Positions 45,051 to 57,300 of a stretch of DNA of 64,000 nt are shown piece by piece. The notes below the pieces were generated by a model that saw only the letters and a list, made by a program, of their open reading frames with translations, was not told the origin of the DNA and did not search any database. Source of the DNA: Melampsora larici-populina 98AG31 (lineage: Eukaryota; Basidiomycota; Pucciniomycetes; Pucciniales; Melampsoraceae); assembly GCF_000204055.1 (NCBI RefSeq), contig NW_006768773.1, forward strand, positions 484,103 through 548,102. The letters run 5' to 3'. Position numbers and translations under genes: made by a program. Every line of letters starts with the position of its first letter. Position 1 is the first letter of the stretch.

Positions 45051-48000
45051 ATGTCGGATCCCATCAAGGAACTATCAGCTCATCTTGCGGCTCTTTACCA
45101 CAATCCGGACCCTAGTCTAAAGTCTCAAGCAAATGAATGGTTACAAAATTTCCAAAAGACCGTCAGTCATCGCTCTCAGATTATCTAGCGAGCATTGCCT
45201 CGCTTATCATACGCCCTTCCAATCGTTTTCTTCGCGAATGGCTCCTTGGCGGATTTCATCACTACACGAATTCTGACTCAGGCCGGTTTGTGGCATGTTT
45301 TGCTTCCACCAAAAAACTCAATACTTTACCTATTCACTCTGATATTCAGGAAGAAGCATGGCTCACTGCCGACCTAATCCTCCGTGCACCTGATAGCTCT
45401 CTGGAATCTAAGCTGTTCGCTGCTCAAACATTTCGTGCAAAGGTATGAACGTATATAACGAAATTTAGGCCAAGTGATTAATATCTTGGTTGTTCTCGTC
45501 CTTTGCAGATCACCTTTGACCTTGAACAGCTCCCAGCTCCTCATCGGCTACAGCTCCGGGACTCTTTATTGACCGTCTTGACAGATTTTGCCACTGGACC
45601 CGCTAAGATAGTCCTTGTACACTTATGTCTGAGCTTGGCCGATCTAGCACTACAGCTGCCGGAATGGCCAACAGTCATAGGAGACATGACAGAAAAGTTT
45701 GGGAAAAGCCCGGAGACTGTTCCAATCCTCTTAGAATTCTTGACCGTATTTCCTCAAGAAGTGTTGGGTAACCATCGGATCAAGATCACTGTATGTTCAC
45801 TCTGACGTTCATCACTTTTAGAACCTCTCATTGATATTCATCATTAAACCGTAGAATCAATGGAGTTCCCCACATACTTCTCAATTGGTATCAGACACAC
45901 TTTCAATGTATCTGGCTGCCCAAGGTGCGATGTCCTCGGTCTTTGGTTCAAACTGAAGGAGCTCTAACCTAGATCATTCATTCAAAGGCATCACAATACC
46001 GATCAAGTCTCAAGTTTTCAAGTGTTTAAGCGCTTGGCTACGGACCGGTGAAATTTCAGCTTCAGTTGTCGGTACCCCGAACGTTCTGAGCTCGGCTTTT
46101 AACGCACTGAGTGAGGATGAGCTGTTCGAAGCGGCTGTTGATCTCATAGTTGATCTGATTCACGAGACTCAAGAAATCGACGATAACATGGCACTTATCG
46201 AAAGAATAGTCTCATTTTTAATCGCCCTTCAACCCAAACTGGCTCAAGACCGGGAAGATCCAGACATGATGAGAGGCTACTGTCGAATTTATGTCGAAGC
46301 TGGAGAGTGGTACACCCCCTTGATCCTTCGACATCCCGATACCTTCCTACCAATCGTTCATGCCATCCGTTCATGCTGCGATTATGAAGATCTAGATGTA
46401 GTCGGGATCACCTTCAACTTTTGGTACCGACTTTCCAAGGGGCTTTATCGCAAGAGGCTTGAAGGCGAGATGAAACCACTGCTTGATGTATATTCCAGCC
46501 TGGTTCAGACAATCATCGGTCACCTGCATTATCCTAACGACATGAGTACACATACCGGCCAAGAAGCTGATGCTTTCCGACGATTTCGACACAACATCGG
46601 CGACACTCTCAAAGACTGCTGTTATGTTCTCGGTGCTTCTTTGTGCTTGAAGAGGTCGTATGACTTGATTGTACGAGCGTTGGCGAACAGCACGTCTTCT
46701 CGTTGGCAAGATATCGAAGCGCCTCTGTTTTCCATGCGCACGATGGGCGCCGAAGTCGATCCCAAGGATGATGAAGTCTTACCTCTGATTATGGATATCA
46801 TTCCCAAACTACCAGCTCACCCTAAGATACAATATGCTACAATCTTGGTCCTTTGCCGATATACAGAATGGACTAATCTGCATCCGGACAGCATACCATT
46901 TCAACTTCAGTATATTTCAGCCGGATTTCAAGATCCTGCCGAAGAGGTTAGATTGGCTGCAGCTCAGGCGATGAAGTTTCTATGTCGAGATTGCTCACAG
47001 GTACGCTCTTTCCATTGTTTCCATTCATTTGCGGCACAGGTCATGAATCCAACAACTCCCTTGTAGCACTTAGTGTCGTTTTTACCTCAACTCCACACTT
47101 TCTATCAAACGGTTTCGTCAACTTTGGGCAAAGACGACATGACGGAGCTATCGGGTGCGCTCGCTCACATCATAGCGGTGATGCCGGCACCCGAAGCCTC
47201 ACAAGCCCTCCAGACCTTCTGTATGCCCCTTGTGGAGAATATGCACAACATGGTGGCACAAAAAGTGCCACTGGGACAAGAGGGTGCCATTCAGCAGCTT
47301 TCAGGTGCGTAAAATTGCTTTGGCCGGATATCGTCTTGCTTTTCCCTGATCCTTTACGCTCCGTAGACACCCTGGAAACACTCGATACATTTCTTTCCTA
47401 CGTACCTAGCCTGGCAGACCACTTACAGCCTGAATGTAGCAAGACTCTTGAACAGATCTGGACAGTTCTGGACGGAGTGCTCGGCTCGTATGACAAAAAC
47501 TTCAAGGTTTCCGAGCGCGCATGCGCTGTCATCCGACGCGGCCTTCAATTCTTTGGGAGATTTTGTTTACCTTTGTTAGTTAGCATAGTTGACAGGATGA
47601 CGGTCTCTTATGAAAGGTCAGGGTGTCCCAGTTACTTGTGGATTACTGGCAAAGTGGTCGGTATGTTTTCGGAAACACGAGATCCCGGGCTTGAGTCTTG
47701 CTTGAAGATCGCCTTTGAAAGGCAAAGTGTCCATGCGTTCTCTACTATAAAGGAGGCAGGGGCGGAGCACACTTCTGATGGTATGTATTAAATGTTCTTG
47801 TCTGGAGATCAACGCCCAACCCCATCTGCTAATCTTCTGTCATTCTGTTGACTTCTTTTGTAGTGATCGATGATTACATTCATCTTCTTTTGGTCTTGTT
47901 AGAGTCTTATCCTCAGATCATTGCTTCGTCTCCCTGTTTTCCTCCCTCGTTTCCAATCGTTCTCGCTTCACTTGAACTTTACGACCCTGGGCCGTTGTCG

Positions 48001-48528
48001 GCAACATTGGACTATGTACGAGAGATTGTAGGCCATGAAAGTCTTGGTGTACAGCGACCTCAAAATGGCGTAGACGCACCTCAGGCACCAGCTGGCTTTG
48101 CCTTACTGGCAGCTCCTATTAGATCCGTTGTTACACAATATGGCTTCCTCCTTTGTGAAGCCCTTTTGCGAAGGCTCCTCTCAGATCTACCCGAAGATCT
48201 CTCATCATCAGTGATCATAATATTCCGATTATTAGGCGAGCACTTTCCCGCAGAGTTGTCAACATGGCTTCCTCCTATAGTGGAGCAGTTACCGGTCAAG
48301 TTGGCTTCTTCCGATGATAAAGCTACTTTCATGGTAACCTTCAACAAGTCAGTAGATTCTCCCTCATGGCTTTCTCCCGAGGCCGCAAGACTGATGTACA
48401 ATGTAACAGTGCGATCTCTCAAGGCCAAGGTGGGCTTGTTAAGGAAGCCATCTTGGTCCTATTCAAGGCATCAAGGAGAGAGCGCGCCCGTGAAAGATTC
48501 AATTCAGACAGAAGATCTTAGCATTTAA
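45051..48528 (+). CDS. Importin-beta family nuclear import receptor, Mtr10/transportin-3 type, 8 exons
   Basis: It would carry SR-type RNA-binding proteins and similar cargo into the nucleus with Ran. Exons 45051-45161, 45350-45442, 45509-45790, 45855-45924, 45988-47000, 47067-47304, 47367-47780 and 47864-48528 keep frame and give 961 residues (yeast Mtr10 972). The N terminus (MSDPIKELSAHLAALYHNPD.., ANEWLQNFQKT, SKLFAAQTFRAKITFDL) is the importin N-terminal domain, followed by an exportin-1-like domain and HEAT repeats throughout (for example AGFQDPAEEVRLAAAQAMKF). The last exon ends KVGLLRKPSWSYSRHQGES then SIQTEDLSI. Transportin-3/Mtr10 fits better than importin-13 in length and N terminus. 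Confidence 0.93.
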
Positions 48529-49079
48529 GGAGTGGCATTTCTAGTGGCATTGCGTTCTTCAAATCATCTGTAGCTACCTACTCATCATCAAGTGACTCAT
48601 TTTTGTGAATACAAGCGTAAACCTTTCTGATCATTTGTACGTGTGATGATTCTTTCCTCGTTCTGATAAAGCTCAAACTGGGCTATCTTGGAAGAAATCA
48701 TTATCATTTCAGCAATCTGAGTTTACCTCAAAACACCACAAAAGTATTTCAAGTGTGCTTGCTCACTTATGATGTGGGTCTTAATGTGGATTTTCACATT
48801 CATTGCAGCTGCCTCATGTGATAATGGAGTTAAATGCAACCAGCTCTTCTGGTGGTTTGTTTGATCACAGTACAGCTCAGATTAGATAAAAAAACTGCGT
48901 TGGCTCCTGGGAGAGAACATCATCATTGTGACCTTGTGTCATGGATCCATTGGGTGGGTGTGCTTAAGGTGTTCCTCAAAGCTTGAAATTTGTGGGAATG
49001 TTAAGTTTGAGTATACCAGTGTCCAGCTACTTGGTCCACAGTTGAACTTTGCTGCGATTTTCTTCCAGTGGCACAGCCT
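48529..49079. other. AT-rich spacer after the importin gene
   Basis: Nothing supportable beyond the presumed 3' UTR. Confidence 0.4.
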
Positions 49080-49348
49080 CTGACTTTGCGTAGATACCAG
49101 GCCACAACATCAACCAAGCAAATCCTGATGGCTGGGCTAGCCTTCCCTCAGGTTTTGACCAAAGAGCAAAGCCTGAGGAAGGCCTATCTCATCTGCTTGG
49201 CTCATGTTAATGATCTAAGCAGATGATGAGCCAGGAGAAAGGAGAACAAAAGGGGGAAAAAAGTTGGAAGGAAAAAGGTAGACAAGTTGAGGAAACCTCC
49301 AAGCTTGTTATGCTCACCTCTCCCTGGGCACCAATTTTGGCAACTGTG
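49080..49348. repeat. Relic related to the CACTA-like element at 2929
   Basis: The order of motifs matches the right half of the 1194-bp element: CCTCAGG..AGCAAAGCCTGAGGAAGGC, then a GATGATGAGC segment, a GGAGAAAGGAG/GGGGAAAAAAG purine stretch, and an end GCACCAATTTTGGCAACTGTG that parallels GCATCAATTTTTGCCCCTGTG. No left end was found. Confidence 0.5.
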
Positions 49349-49927
49349 ACTGAGGCACAGGGCAAATAAAAAAAGTAAAAAGATGAGGAAAGGTAGCAAC
49401 TGTGCTGCTACACATGGTAAAAGATGTACTCAGTCACGTGGTGGACGCGGGTTGTGAATTTGAGGCAGGCCCAGGCACGGATTTTGAGCCTTTCAAAGGC
49501 ACACCTATAGTGGGGGCACTGAGGTGTGCCTCTGAGCTCTTTAAATCCCTCAAAAAAGCAAAAAAAGGAGGTAAAAAACCGCTCAACAACACCAAAGATA
49601 GCATCTTTTGTAGTGCATAATGATTAATACTGCTGGAGAGTGCTGTACATTTCATCAACAATTATCAAAAAAAGTGCTGACATTGAGCTTGGTGGTGGTT
49701 TGTTGATGCATTCACTTCAGCAGACATCATGAATCCTGTCCATTGCTTTCCAAATCCAATGGTAGGTTGGTTCTACTTGTCTGAGGCTGACTGTGACAAG
49801 GATGATTTGCTTTTTGGCATGATGTGAAAGGAGTCTATGTCTGACAGTGGCTTGGAGATAGGGGATTTGTTGTAAGTTTAGCACTTTGAGATGTGATTTG
49901 AAAAAAAATGATGTAAATGGGATTGTT

Positions 49928-50209
49928 CAGGACCACGGAGAGCTCCTGTAGAGGTGTGTGATGTAAAAGATTTTATTTTCTTATGTTTGCTATGTATTGC
50001 TGTGGATTTCACGGCATCTACAAAACTCTTCACAATTGTGTAGGTATGAATTTTGCAGTCGACAAAGTGCTTTACTTCTGGCTAGGCATTATTGAGGGAG
50101 AAGCAAGGGATCTGGTCAAGTTTTTATGAATGTAAACTGTGGTGAAGTTTGTGTAGTGTAGGAAGATTTTGCACAACATGCACCTTGATAAGAGCTCTCC
50201 AGGGTCCTG
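49928..50209. mobile_element. Small inverted-repeat element (MITE), 282 bp
   Basis: The left end CAGGACCACGGAGAGCTC and the reverse complement of the right end CAGGACCCTGGAGAGCTC match, and similarity goes on for about 45 bp (AGGTGTGTGATGT against AGGTGCATGTTGT). There is no ORF. The target duplication is not clear, so the superfamily is open. Confidence 0.65.
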
Positions 50210-53043
50210 ATAGTTCACCCAGAATCACACAGCAACTGGGTGGCATAGACCTAACCCTAATGTTGGCATGCCAGCCCCAAAATTGGGCCTAAAAGGCCAG
50301 CCCCTGGTTTCACGCCCCGCTCACCACATGAACTCAGGTGAAATATCACATGACTTGAGGAGACATACAACACATATCTACATTAAGGAACCTCTCACAC
50401 CCCTTTCCAACAGATGATTGACACACAGCTCTCACATCACTTAACCCTGAACACAAAACAAACTGGTTTTGAGGGTGGTGATATGAAGCTCTAACATGAA
50501 GTATATTCCAAAGATTCTATGACATACTTCAACCAGTTCTTTCATGACATCAAATGTATGATCAGATGTAATGAATGATGAGACCCCTGTTTTTTGTGTG
50601 AGGTATCCTCTGGTCACATAATGTGACATTGCTTGAACTCTTCTCCCATTCTGACTGAAATTGTCTTGGGATACCTTCAAGTTCCACAACAAAGTTGGAT
50701 GTGAGTTGAGCACCATTGGGTACTGAGTACTTCTACAAGAATCTAATGAACACATTATGTCAAGAATATCAACATTAACATGAAAACCCCAACTCAATCT
50801 CTAATCACAACATATCCTTTTCTCTTCTTTTTTGTGTCTTTAAATCTCTCAAGTTCTGAAGCTCTGGATGGTTGCCAAAAATTTACAAAAAAAATTGTCT
50901 TCTGCATTTCAATAAAGGAATTCAGAGAACAATGTATACATACATGATCTAGCATTTATTTTCCTGAAAAAAAAAAGAAATACACAAGAGAAGGCCTTGA
51001 GTATGGAAAGTGAATACCCAGTGTTCTCTGATTGAGAAGTCTACAGGAAGTTCATTGTTTCCATGAAGTCCATTTCCCAAAATTGAATGAATTCAGACAC
51101 TTTACATGCATGTTCTGATTAGTATTTCTGGTTAGATAAACAAGTTTATACATAGTCTCTTTCAAAAGTTTCATAGACATGCCGCTCTAGGACATCCCCA
51201 CTCCTTGATTTCTGTGTAAGACTGTCAAAGTCAGACTCCAACATATGAAACATCTTGGCCAGAGTTGATACTTTCAAAGCTGTAGCTATATATCCATTTT
51301 GTTTGAATTAGGATGCCTTGTGAGGATTTTACCATTGGAATCATTTGTAAGATATGGTATATTAATTCTGTATGCCACAAAATGAAGTGGGCTAGTGTCT
51401 CCTGATCACAAATTGTCTGTGCTTTGACAGACCACTTGCAATAGGTTTTGAAGATGACACTATTGTCTTTTTGACCATTTTTCAGACCCTCAAGTTTGGA
51501 TTGTAAGATAAAACAAATGTAGAGATGGAAGTGGTGTAACTGGTGTACAAGTGCTTCTGGAAAAGATACAACACATTTACTCTGCCAGCCGTGACTGATG
51601 TGTTGTATCTTTTCCGGAAGCACTTATCTGATTTGATTTTTTCAAAGTAAGATAATTTGAAGATTTTCTTAATGCCTGTACCTGATTTCAATTGTTTTCA
51701 GTGTGAAATGAGTGGAAGCTTATGAAAACATTTTGTCAGGAGTGTGTGAGTAAAAGTTTTGTATATCAATCCCTGCTGTATAATCATGTGGCCAGAAGTA
51801 TACTTCATTTCAAGAATATTGTTCAATTCCTCCCTTGGTCCAGACTCATATTGATGTCTATGTTTCTGGTTCTGTGATTCTATCTGTTTTGGAGGGGTGG
51901 GAAACATTATCAGAAAATTGGGTGTTAATCTCCAGCTATCTTCATTAGGATTTATTCCTAGAGGCTCTCCTGCCCTTGCCTTTTTAGGAGGTCTGTTTTG
52001 TGAAACACAAAATCTATCACACATCTTCAACCCTTGAGAACTTAACAAATCTAAACTGAGGTGGTTCCTTGAGCTTAGCCTTTCCATCTCAAATTCACTC
52101 ATTGTGGATTCTTCTTGATTGCCTGTTAGATTGACAGGAAAATGTGTTGTAGTTTGTGGCCCAAGAGATATATATCCTGCATCCAATTTTGTCCATCACA
52201 TAATTTGTGAGGCTGTTTTGGAAGATAATCATCAAGTGATTGAGAGCCCCAGACCTCATAATTTTCCTGCAGCTTTTGATTGTCTATGGTTTTCTGATGT
52301 TTGCCACTGGATTTGTGCCTTGTGTGCTTGTGCAAAAGAGTTGAGTGACAACTCAGTATTTGATGGACTTTCTTCAACTTGTAAAATTGTGTTCATAGAT
52401 GTAGCCATGTGATTTAAGATACACAACCTCCCCACCAAACAATTATGTACTGAGATGTATCATCTTGTTGAGTGACAGTTAAAACTTCATTGTGTTTTTT
52501 TTGATTAAAAATGTTTTTGTAAAAGGATTTTCTGACTAATTGTAGAGAGAAGAGTCAAAGTGAATATGTATGATAAATGATCAGACCTCATTCCCAAGTC
52601 AAATCAAAAAGATCTTCATATAGATCTCCTACATACCAGTGATTCAAACCTCACATATTGGGCATCAAACTTGTTCTGAACAACCAATTCAACACATTCT
52701 ACATCAGCTCACTTTCAGCAAAATCAGTATATGTTTATTTATTTTTAGGCTTCTTATATTGTCAGCTAATCAAAGACATGGATTCCAGCCCTTAAGACTG
52801 AGTGTCAAAGATCCAATACATCACATACCAGGGCTATGATTGTGGGGAGATACAGCTTTACAGTCATTTCTTCAATACCTGTGTTTCTACATATCTGGAC
52901 TCTGGAGTTAAAGTTCAAATATCAAAAAAAATGTCTACACTGTGTCCACTGTCAAAGAATGAAGATGTAGATACAATGAATGTGGTACTGCAATTTGAAG
53001 CATTTGGTGAGATGAGAAAAGGTTGATTGTTTGGCTTCATCAG
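50210..53043. other. AT-rich spacer with one hairpin
   Basis: Short ORFs on both strands (for example the minus frames at 52186-51698 and 51623-51231) have no recognisable domain and the composition of AT-rich non-coding DNA. I cannot support a gene. A 77-bp hairpin lies at 51549-51625. Confidence 0.4.
51549..51625. repeat. 77-bp hairpin with 28-bp arms
   Basis: AAGTGCTTCTGGAAAAGATA and the 8 bases after it reappear inverted after a 21-bp loop, with one mismatch (CTGG versus CCGG). It may be a minimal MITE or the joined ends of a DNA element. Confidence 0.85.
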
Positions 53044-53395
53044 AGCATCCACAGTGGTGGGCTCCAAATTGAGGCTCCAAATCAAACGAATTCAAATTTG
53101 GTGGGGCCCCAAATCAATCCGGATGCAGTCGTATGGGCTTCAAAAGTGTACATTCTATGTGTTTACACACACTTTGAGATTGGTGTGCGTGGGCTTACAT
53201 GTGTGAGGTATGGGATTGAGCAAGTGCAGGAATTTGGAGCCCGGCTTTTTGTTGCCAAATTTGTAGCTCAAAACTCAAAATTTGAAGCTGCTACAATAAA
53301 ATTTGGCGACAGGGACCGCCATTGCACCAAAAAATTGGGGCTCAGTCACCAAATTTGGCAATAGCCCCGATTTGGAGCCCACCACTGTGGATGCT
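53044..53395. mobile_element. MITE with 26-bp terminal inverted repeats, 352 bp
   Basis: Both ends carry AGCATCCACAGTGGTGGGCT followed by CCAAAT, in opposite orientation. The interior is G/C-richer than the surroundings and rich in CCAAATT/AATTTGG words. The ORF across it is incidental. No clear target duplication was found (TTCATCAG left, TTCAATAT right). Confidence 0.85.
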
Positions 53396-54311
53396 TTCAA
53401 TATTTATGAGTTCTTCATTGTGCTTTCCACATATGATATAAGTAAGAATTGTAGTTCTTGAGTTTTGATATGATTTCTTTGGATTCAAATCTGAAAAGAC
53501 TTGAGTTCAGAACTCAAACAAACATTCAAAATCACAAAGAAAATTAACAAAGATAGCATTATCAAAAGAGAGTATAAGTACAGCCTATTACAGAAACCAA
53601 ATGTCACCTCTCTTCACAATTTTTTCAATTGGGTTTCTTTGATTAATGAATGTTAGAATGTATATACAATGTCAGACATATGCATGATTCAAATGTTCAC
53701 AAAAAACAAGATGTAAACCAGTCCACAAAAAATCATTTAATCAGACAATCCAAAAAACCTTTTTTTCTTTTCTTTTTGATTTCAGTATCTACAAACAAAA
53801 TTCAATTTCAATCCTTTATGAAAAAATAATTGCAAAACCAAAAACAAACAATTATGTATGTATGTAAAACCAAAAAGTAAAACCAAATCAAATCAAATCA
53901 AAGATCAACCTTAATTTCATCAATTTTTTCTTCAGATTTTCCTCATCTTTTTTCTTTTCCCCCCAAAAAAATCTTCAAGATGATCCAATCAATCACAATC
54001 ACAAACAAAAACACACACAGAAGAACCTTTCATTCATTTATATATGGATTTCTAATCATATATATATAACTTTATAACTTTATATTTATACCAAGCAAAC
54101 AAGTCACAATTCACCACACATCTTTCTTTTTCTATCTTTCAACATTCATACACACACACACACACAAAAACACATACTAGCAAACACACACAGACACAGT
54201 GACAGTGACACGCACACACAGACACAGACAAAACAATAACTTTCCACAATCCGATTTTCAAAATTTGAAGTTTTAAATGTTTTTCTTTCTTTCTTTTTCC
54301 TATTCTTCATT
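53396..54311. other. AT-rich spacer with CA microsatellites
   Basis: No gene is seen. Low-complexity A-rich tracts (53840-54010), a TATATATATA run near 54058, and (CA)n/(CACA)n stretches at about 54150-54230 precede the 3' end of the SNF5 gene. Confidence 0.6.
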
Positions 54312-57300
54312 CTATAACATTGGTTTTTTAGGTAAAGGATGGACAAGTGTAGAAGGAGGTGGTGGAGCAAGTGAAGAAGAGTTAGGGGGGTTAGGAAGAA
54401 AACTTTGTCGATGATGATGATGATGATGTGAATGAAGATGATGGTTTGGATGAGAATGGAATGGATTGGGTTGTAAGATCGGTGGTGGTGGTGGTAATGA
54501 TCCAGCAGAACCAGTTGATGGTACTGGTGCTGATAAGCTTGCAGATACAATCGATGGCGGCGGTGGTGGTGGTGCAGCAGCAGAGATAGTAGATGTTGGT
54601 GGTAATGGATTCACAGCGTTTGGTGGGGGTGGGGTTGATAAACTTGGCACGACCGGTGTAGGTGGCAATGAGTTTGAGACCGGAGCTGCTAAGGAATCAG
54701 AAGCATCCTGTGGTGAAGGTAATGAATCATTCTGAGGAGTTTTCGATGAAACTGTTGGTGAGTTGATCATCGTCACTTGTGGTGGTGGTGGTGGTGGTGC
54801 TACAGTACTACGATTACTTGTGGTCTGAGGGGTTGGTTGTGTTTGAACTTTTTCCGTTGGGTTAGGAGTTGTAGGTGAAGCTTGAATTCTTTCGTCAACG
54901 TGCGTTCGATGTTGCTACAAAGATTGAAACAAATCAAAACAATTAATTTTATATATCTCGTATCACAATCTAACTCGTTTGAAAATTAATCAACAAAAGA
55001 AACACAAACCCTGTTTTTCAAATGCACCACGAAGTTACTAAACGACTCGTCAGGTCCAACAGTGTACAGCTATAATATCAAGAAAAAAATCATATCAGTC
55101 TATTTTATGCCTTCATTGATTGGATGATGATGATGATCGATAAATTACCTTTCCAGGACAATCCCAACACTTTAATCTCCATCCTACATGTTGTGAATCT
55201 TTTTTGATTTTAGGTACCAACTCCACTCGATCGTTTGGATACCCATTCCTTATATCTCCTAATTCTCTCATCATCCAATCAGGCGGTACAACTCTTCTAG
55301 CCCTTCTATTAAGCTCCTCTTCACCACTACCACTTATCACTGGCTTCGATCCTTCTTGTGATGTGTTGACCGGTTTCGACTCTTCTTCACGATCATTATT
55401 CTTGATGACCTCATCGCCATTCTTTTTGCTTGTTTTGATATTCTCAATGTTCTTTTTAGACTCTTTCTCGTCCTCATCCTCATCCTTTTGATTCTTGCTC
55501 GCTCCAATAGCTGTTCTACTTTTACGTTTGACAGCCACGTGCGGTGGACCAGGGATAGGACGTGCGGGTGGAACCTTGGGTACAAGTTCCTCCAAGCCAT
55601 CATCTCCTCCTTCACCTTGTTGTTCTGTTCTTTCCTCTTCCTTTTTATCCTCTTCCTCCTCCTCCTCATCGTCATCTTCAATCCTATTGTGTCTTCGTTT
55701 ATTGCTGGATATCGCAGTTGAAGAGGACGAAGAGCTATTCTTATCAAGTCTAGCTTTCTTATTCATCAACAAGCCTGCTTTACTTCTCTTCTCTCTCAAA
55801 ACGACAGGTGATGATTCCCTCGAACTCTTCACACTGCCACTACCAGCTCGATCCCTTTTAGGTCTGCCCAAGACAGATGCAGGCGTTCCAGTTGCAGTTG
55901 AAGTTCCTTCTTTCTTTCGTTTTTTGGATGCACTTAATCCACTACCACTTGTATCGGTTGGCTTGTTTGAATTGCCATTCGTAGTCTTCCCTTTTCTCAA
56001 TCGTTCTTGATCAGCTACTGCTTGTTTTGCTTTATCAGCTTCAATCTTGAGGCTTGTGTGATAATCAGCGGAAGTATTCCAAAGCGCCGGTCGATTCTTT
56101 TTAAATCGATGCATATATCGACCTATTCATTGAGGATACAAATTGTCAGTTAGAGTGTACCGGGTTTATTTTTCAGAGAAAAGATGGAAATTAGGTCAAA
56201 ATGACAAGGGGACTGACCACATTCACCACACAAAGTATCTTTTCCACCAGGTCCTTTTCTTCGACCAACTGCCACATTATCGGGACAGCCGCAGTTACTA
56301 CAATGCCAAACTCCATTAATCATCGGATCATGTAAGCCATGAGCTGCCCAGTTGAATCCACGCGTTGGACGATTCGATTTAGCTCCACCTGCCAATGTGA
56401 CTGGCTCTTTCGGTTCATTCTTCGATGCCTCATCTTCTTTCCTTGGCTGATGATCCGTTGATGTGGTTGCAAGGGCTTTTGGAGTTGATGCACTGGCAAG
56501 GGGGGGTGGTGTATCTGCAACCGATGGTGCCACATCCGCGGTGGCTCCACGTAATCGTCGAGAGGCACGATGTCCTGAACCTTTGATCGGCGTACTCGCT
56601 CCGGTCGAGACGGGTTCGACCAAATGATGGTCTTTTGAATTTGCCAAGATCTTCCTGGGATGATGTTCTGGGATTTAGGAATTGGAATGAGATCAGAGCA
56701 AGTTGGAAACAGCTACACATAGATGGATAAAAGGATACCTTACCAGGTGGATCAGGTAGCTCGACGATAGACTCTTTGATTGGATAAGGTTCAGCAACAG
56801 GTTGTACGGGTACCACGGTATCTTCATTTTCATCCATATAAGACATGACCATTTTCAGCCCTTGACGTGGTACGGTCGTCCTAGCCGTTCTAGGTGCATC
56901 TCGATCAGGCAAAGTGACTCCACGACGAGCACGAGTTTGACGTCTTTTACGCCTAGCTTCTCGATCATGTTCTTTTTCTTGTCGATCTAATTCGTCAGGT
57001 GTTAAGAGTGTCAGGAATGGTGTATGATCATCGGCTACAGGTGCTGTTCGCATTGGATCAGTAATTCCAGTCAAGAAAGCATATCGTAATTCATCATTGG
57101 GAACTGGTAATCCGTGAACATGTTCGACCAAGGCAAGTGACTTGACATAGATCTCAATTTGCTCTCGGATCGAATGTGCCACAGCAGTTCTGAAGACGAC
57201 CAAAGAGAATAAGCATCAGATCTATATCTTTCGAGAGTGATTGAACGTCAATCAAGACCCTCTTGAAGGTACGTACTTGAATTCTCCAGATAGACCCAAG

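Noticed and set aside
53023..53364. 113-residue plus-strand ORF
   Set aside because: It lies almost wholly within the MITE at 53044-53395 and reads through its non-coding repeats.
55495..56010. 171-residue plus-strand ORF rich in S, L and F
   Set aside because: It is antisense to the K/E/S-rich exon of the SNF5 homologue, whose frame is supported by splice sites and the GATA finger.
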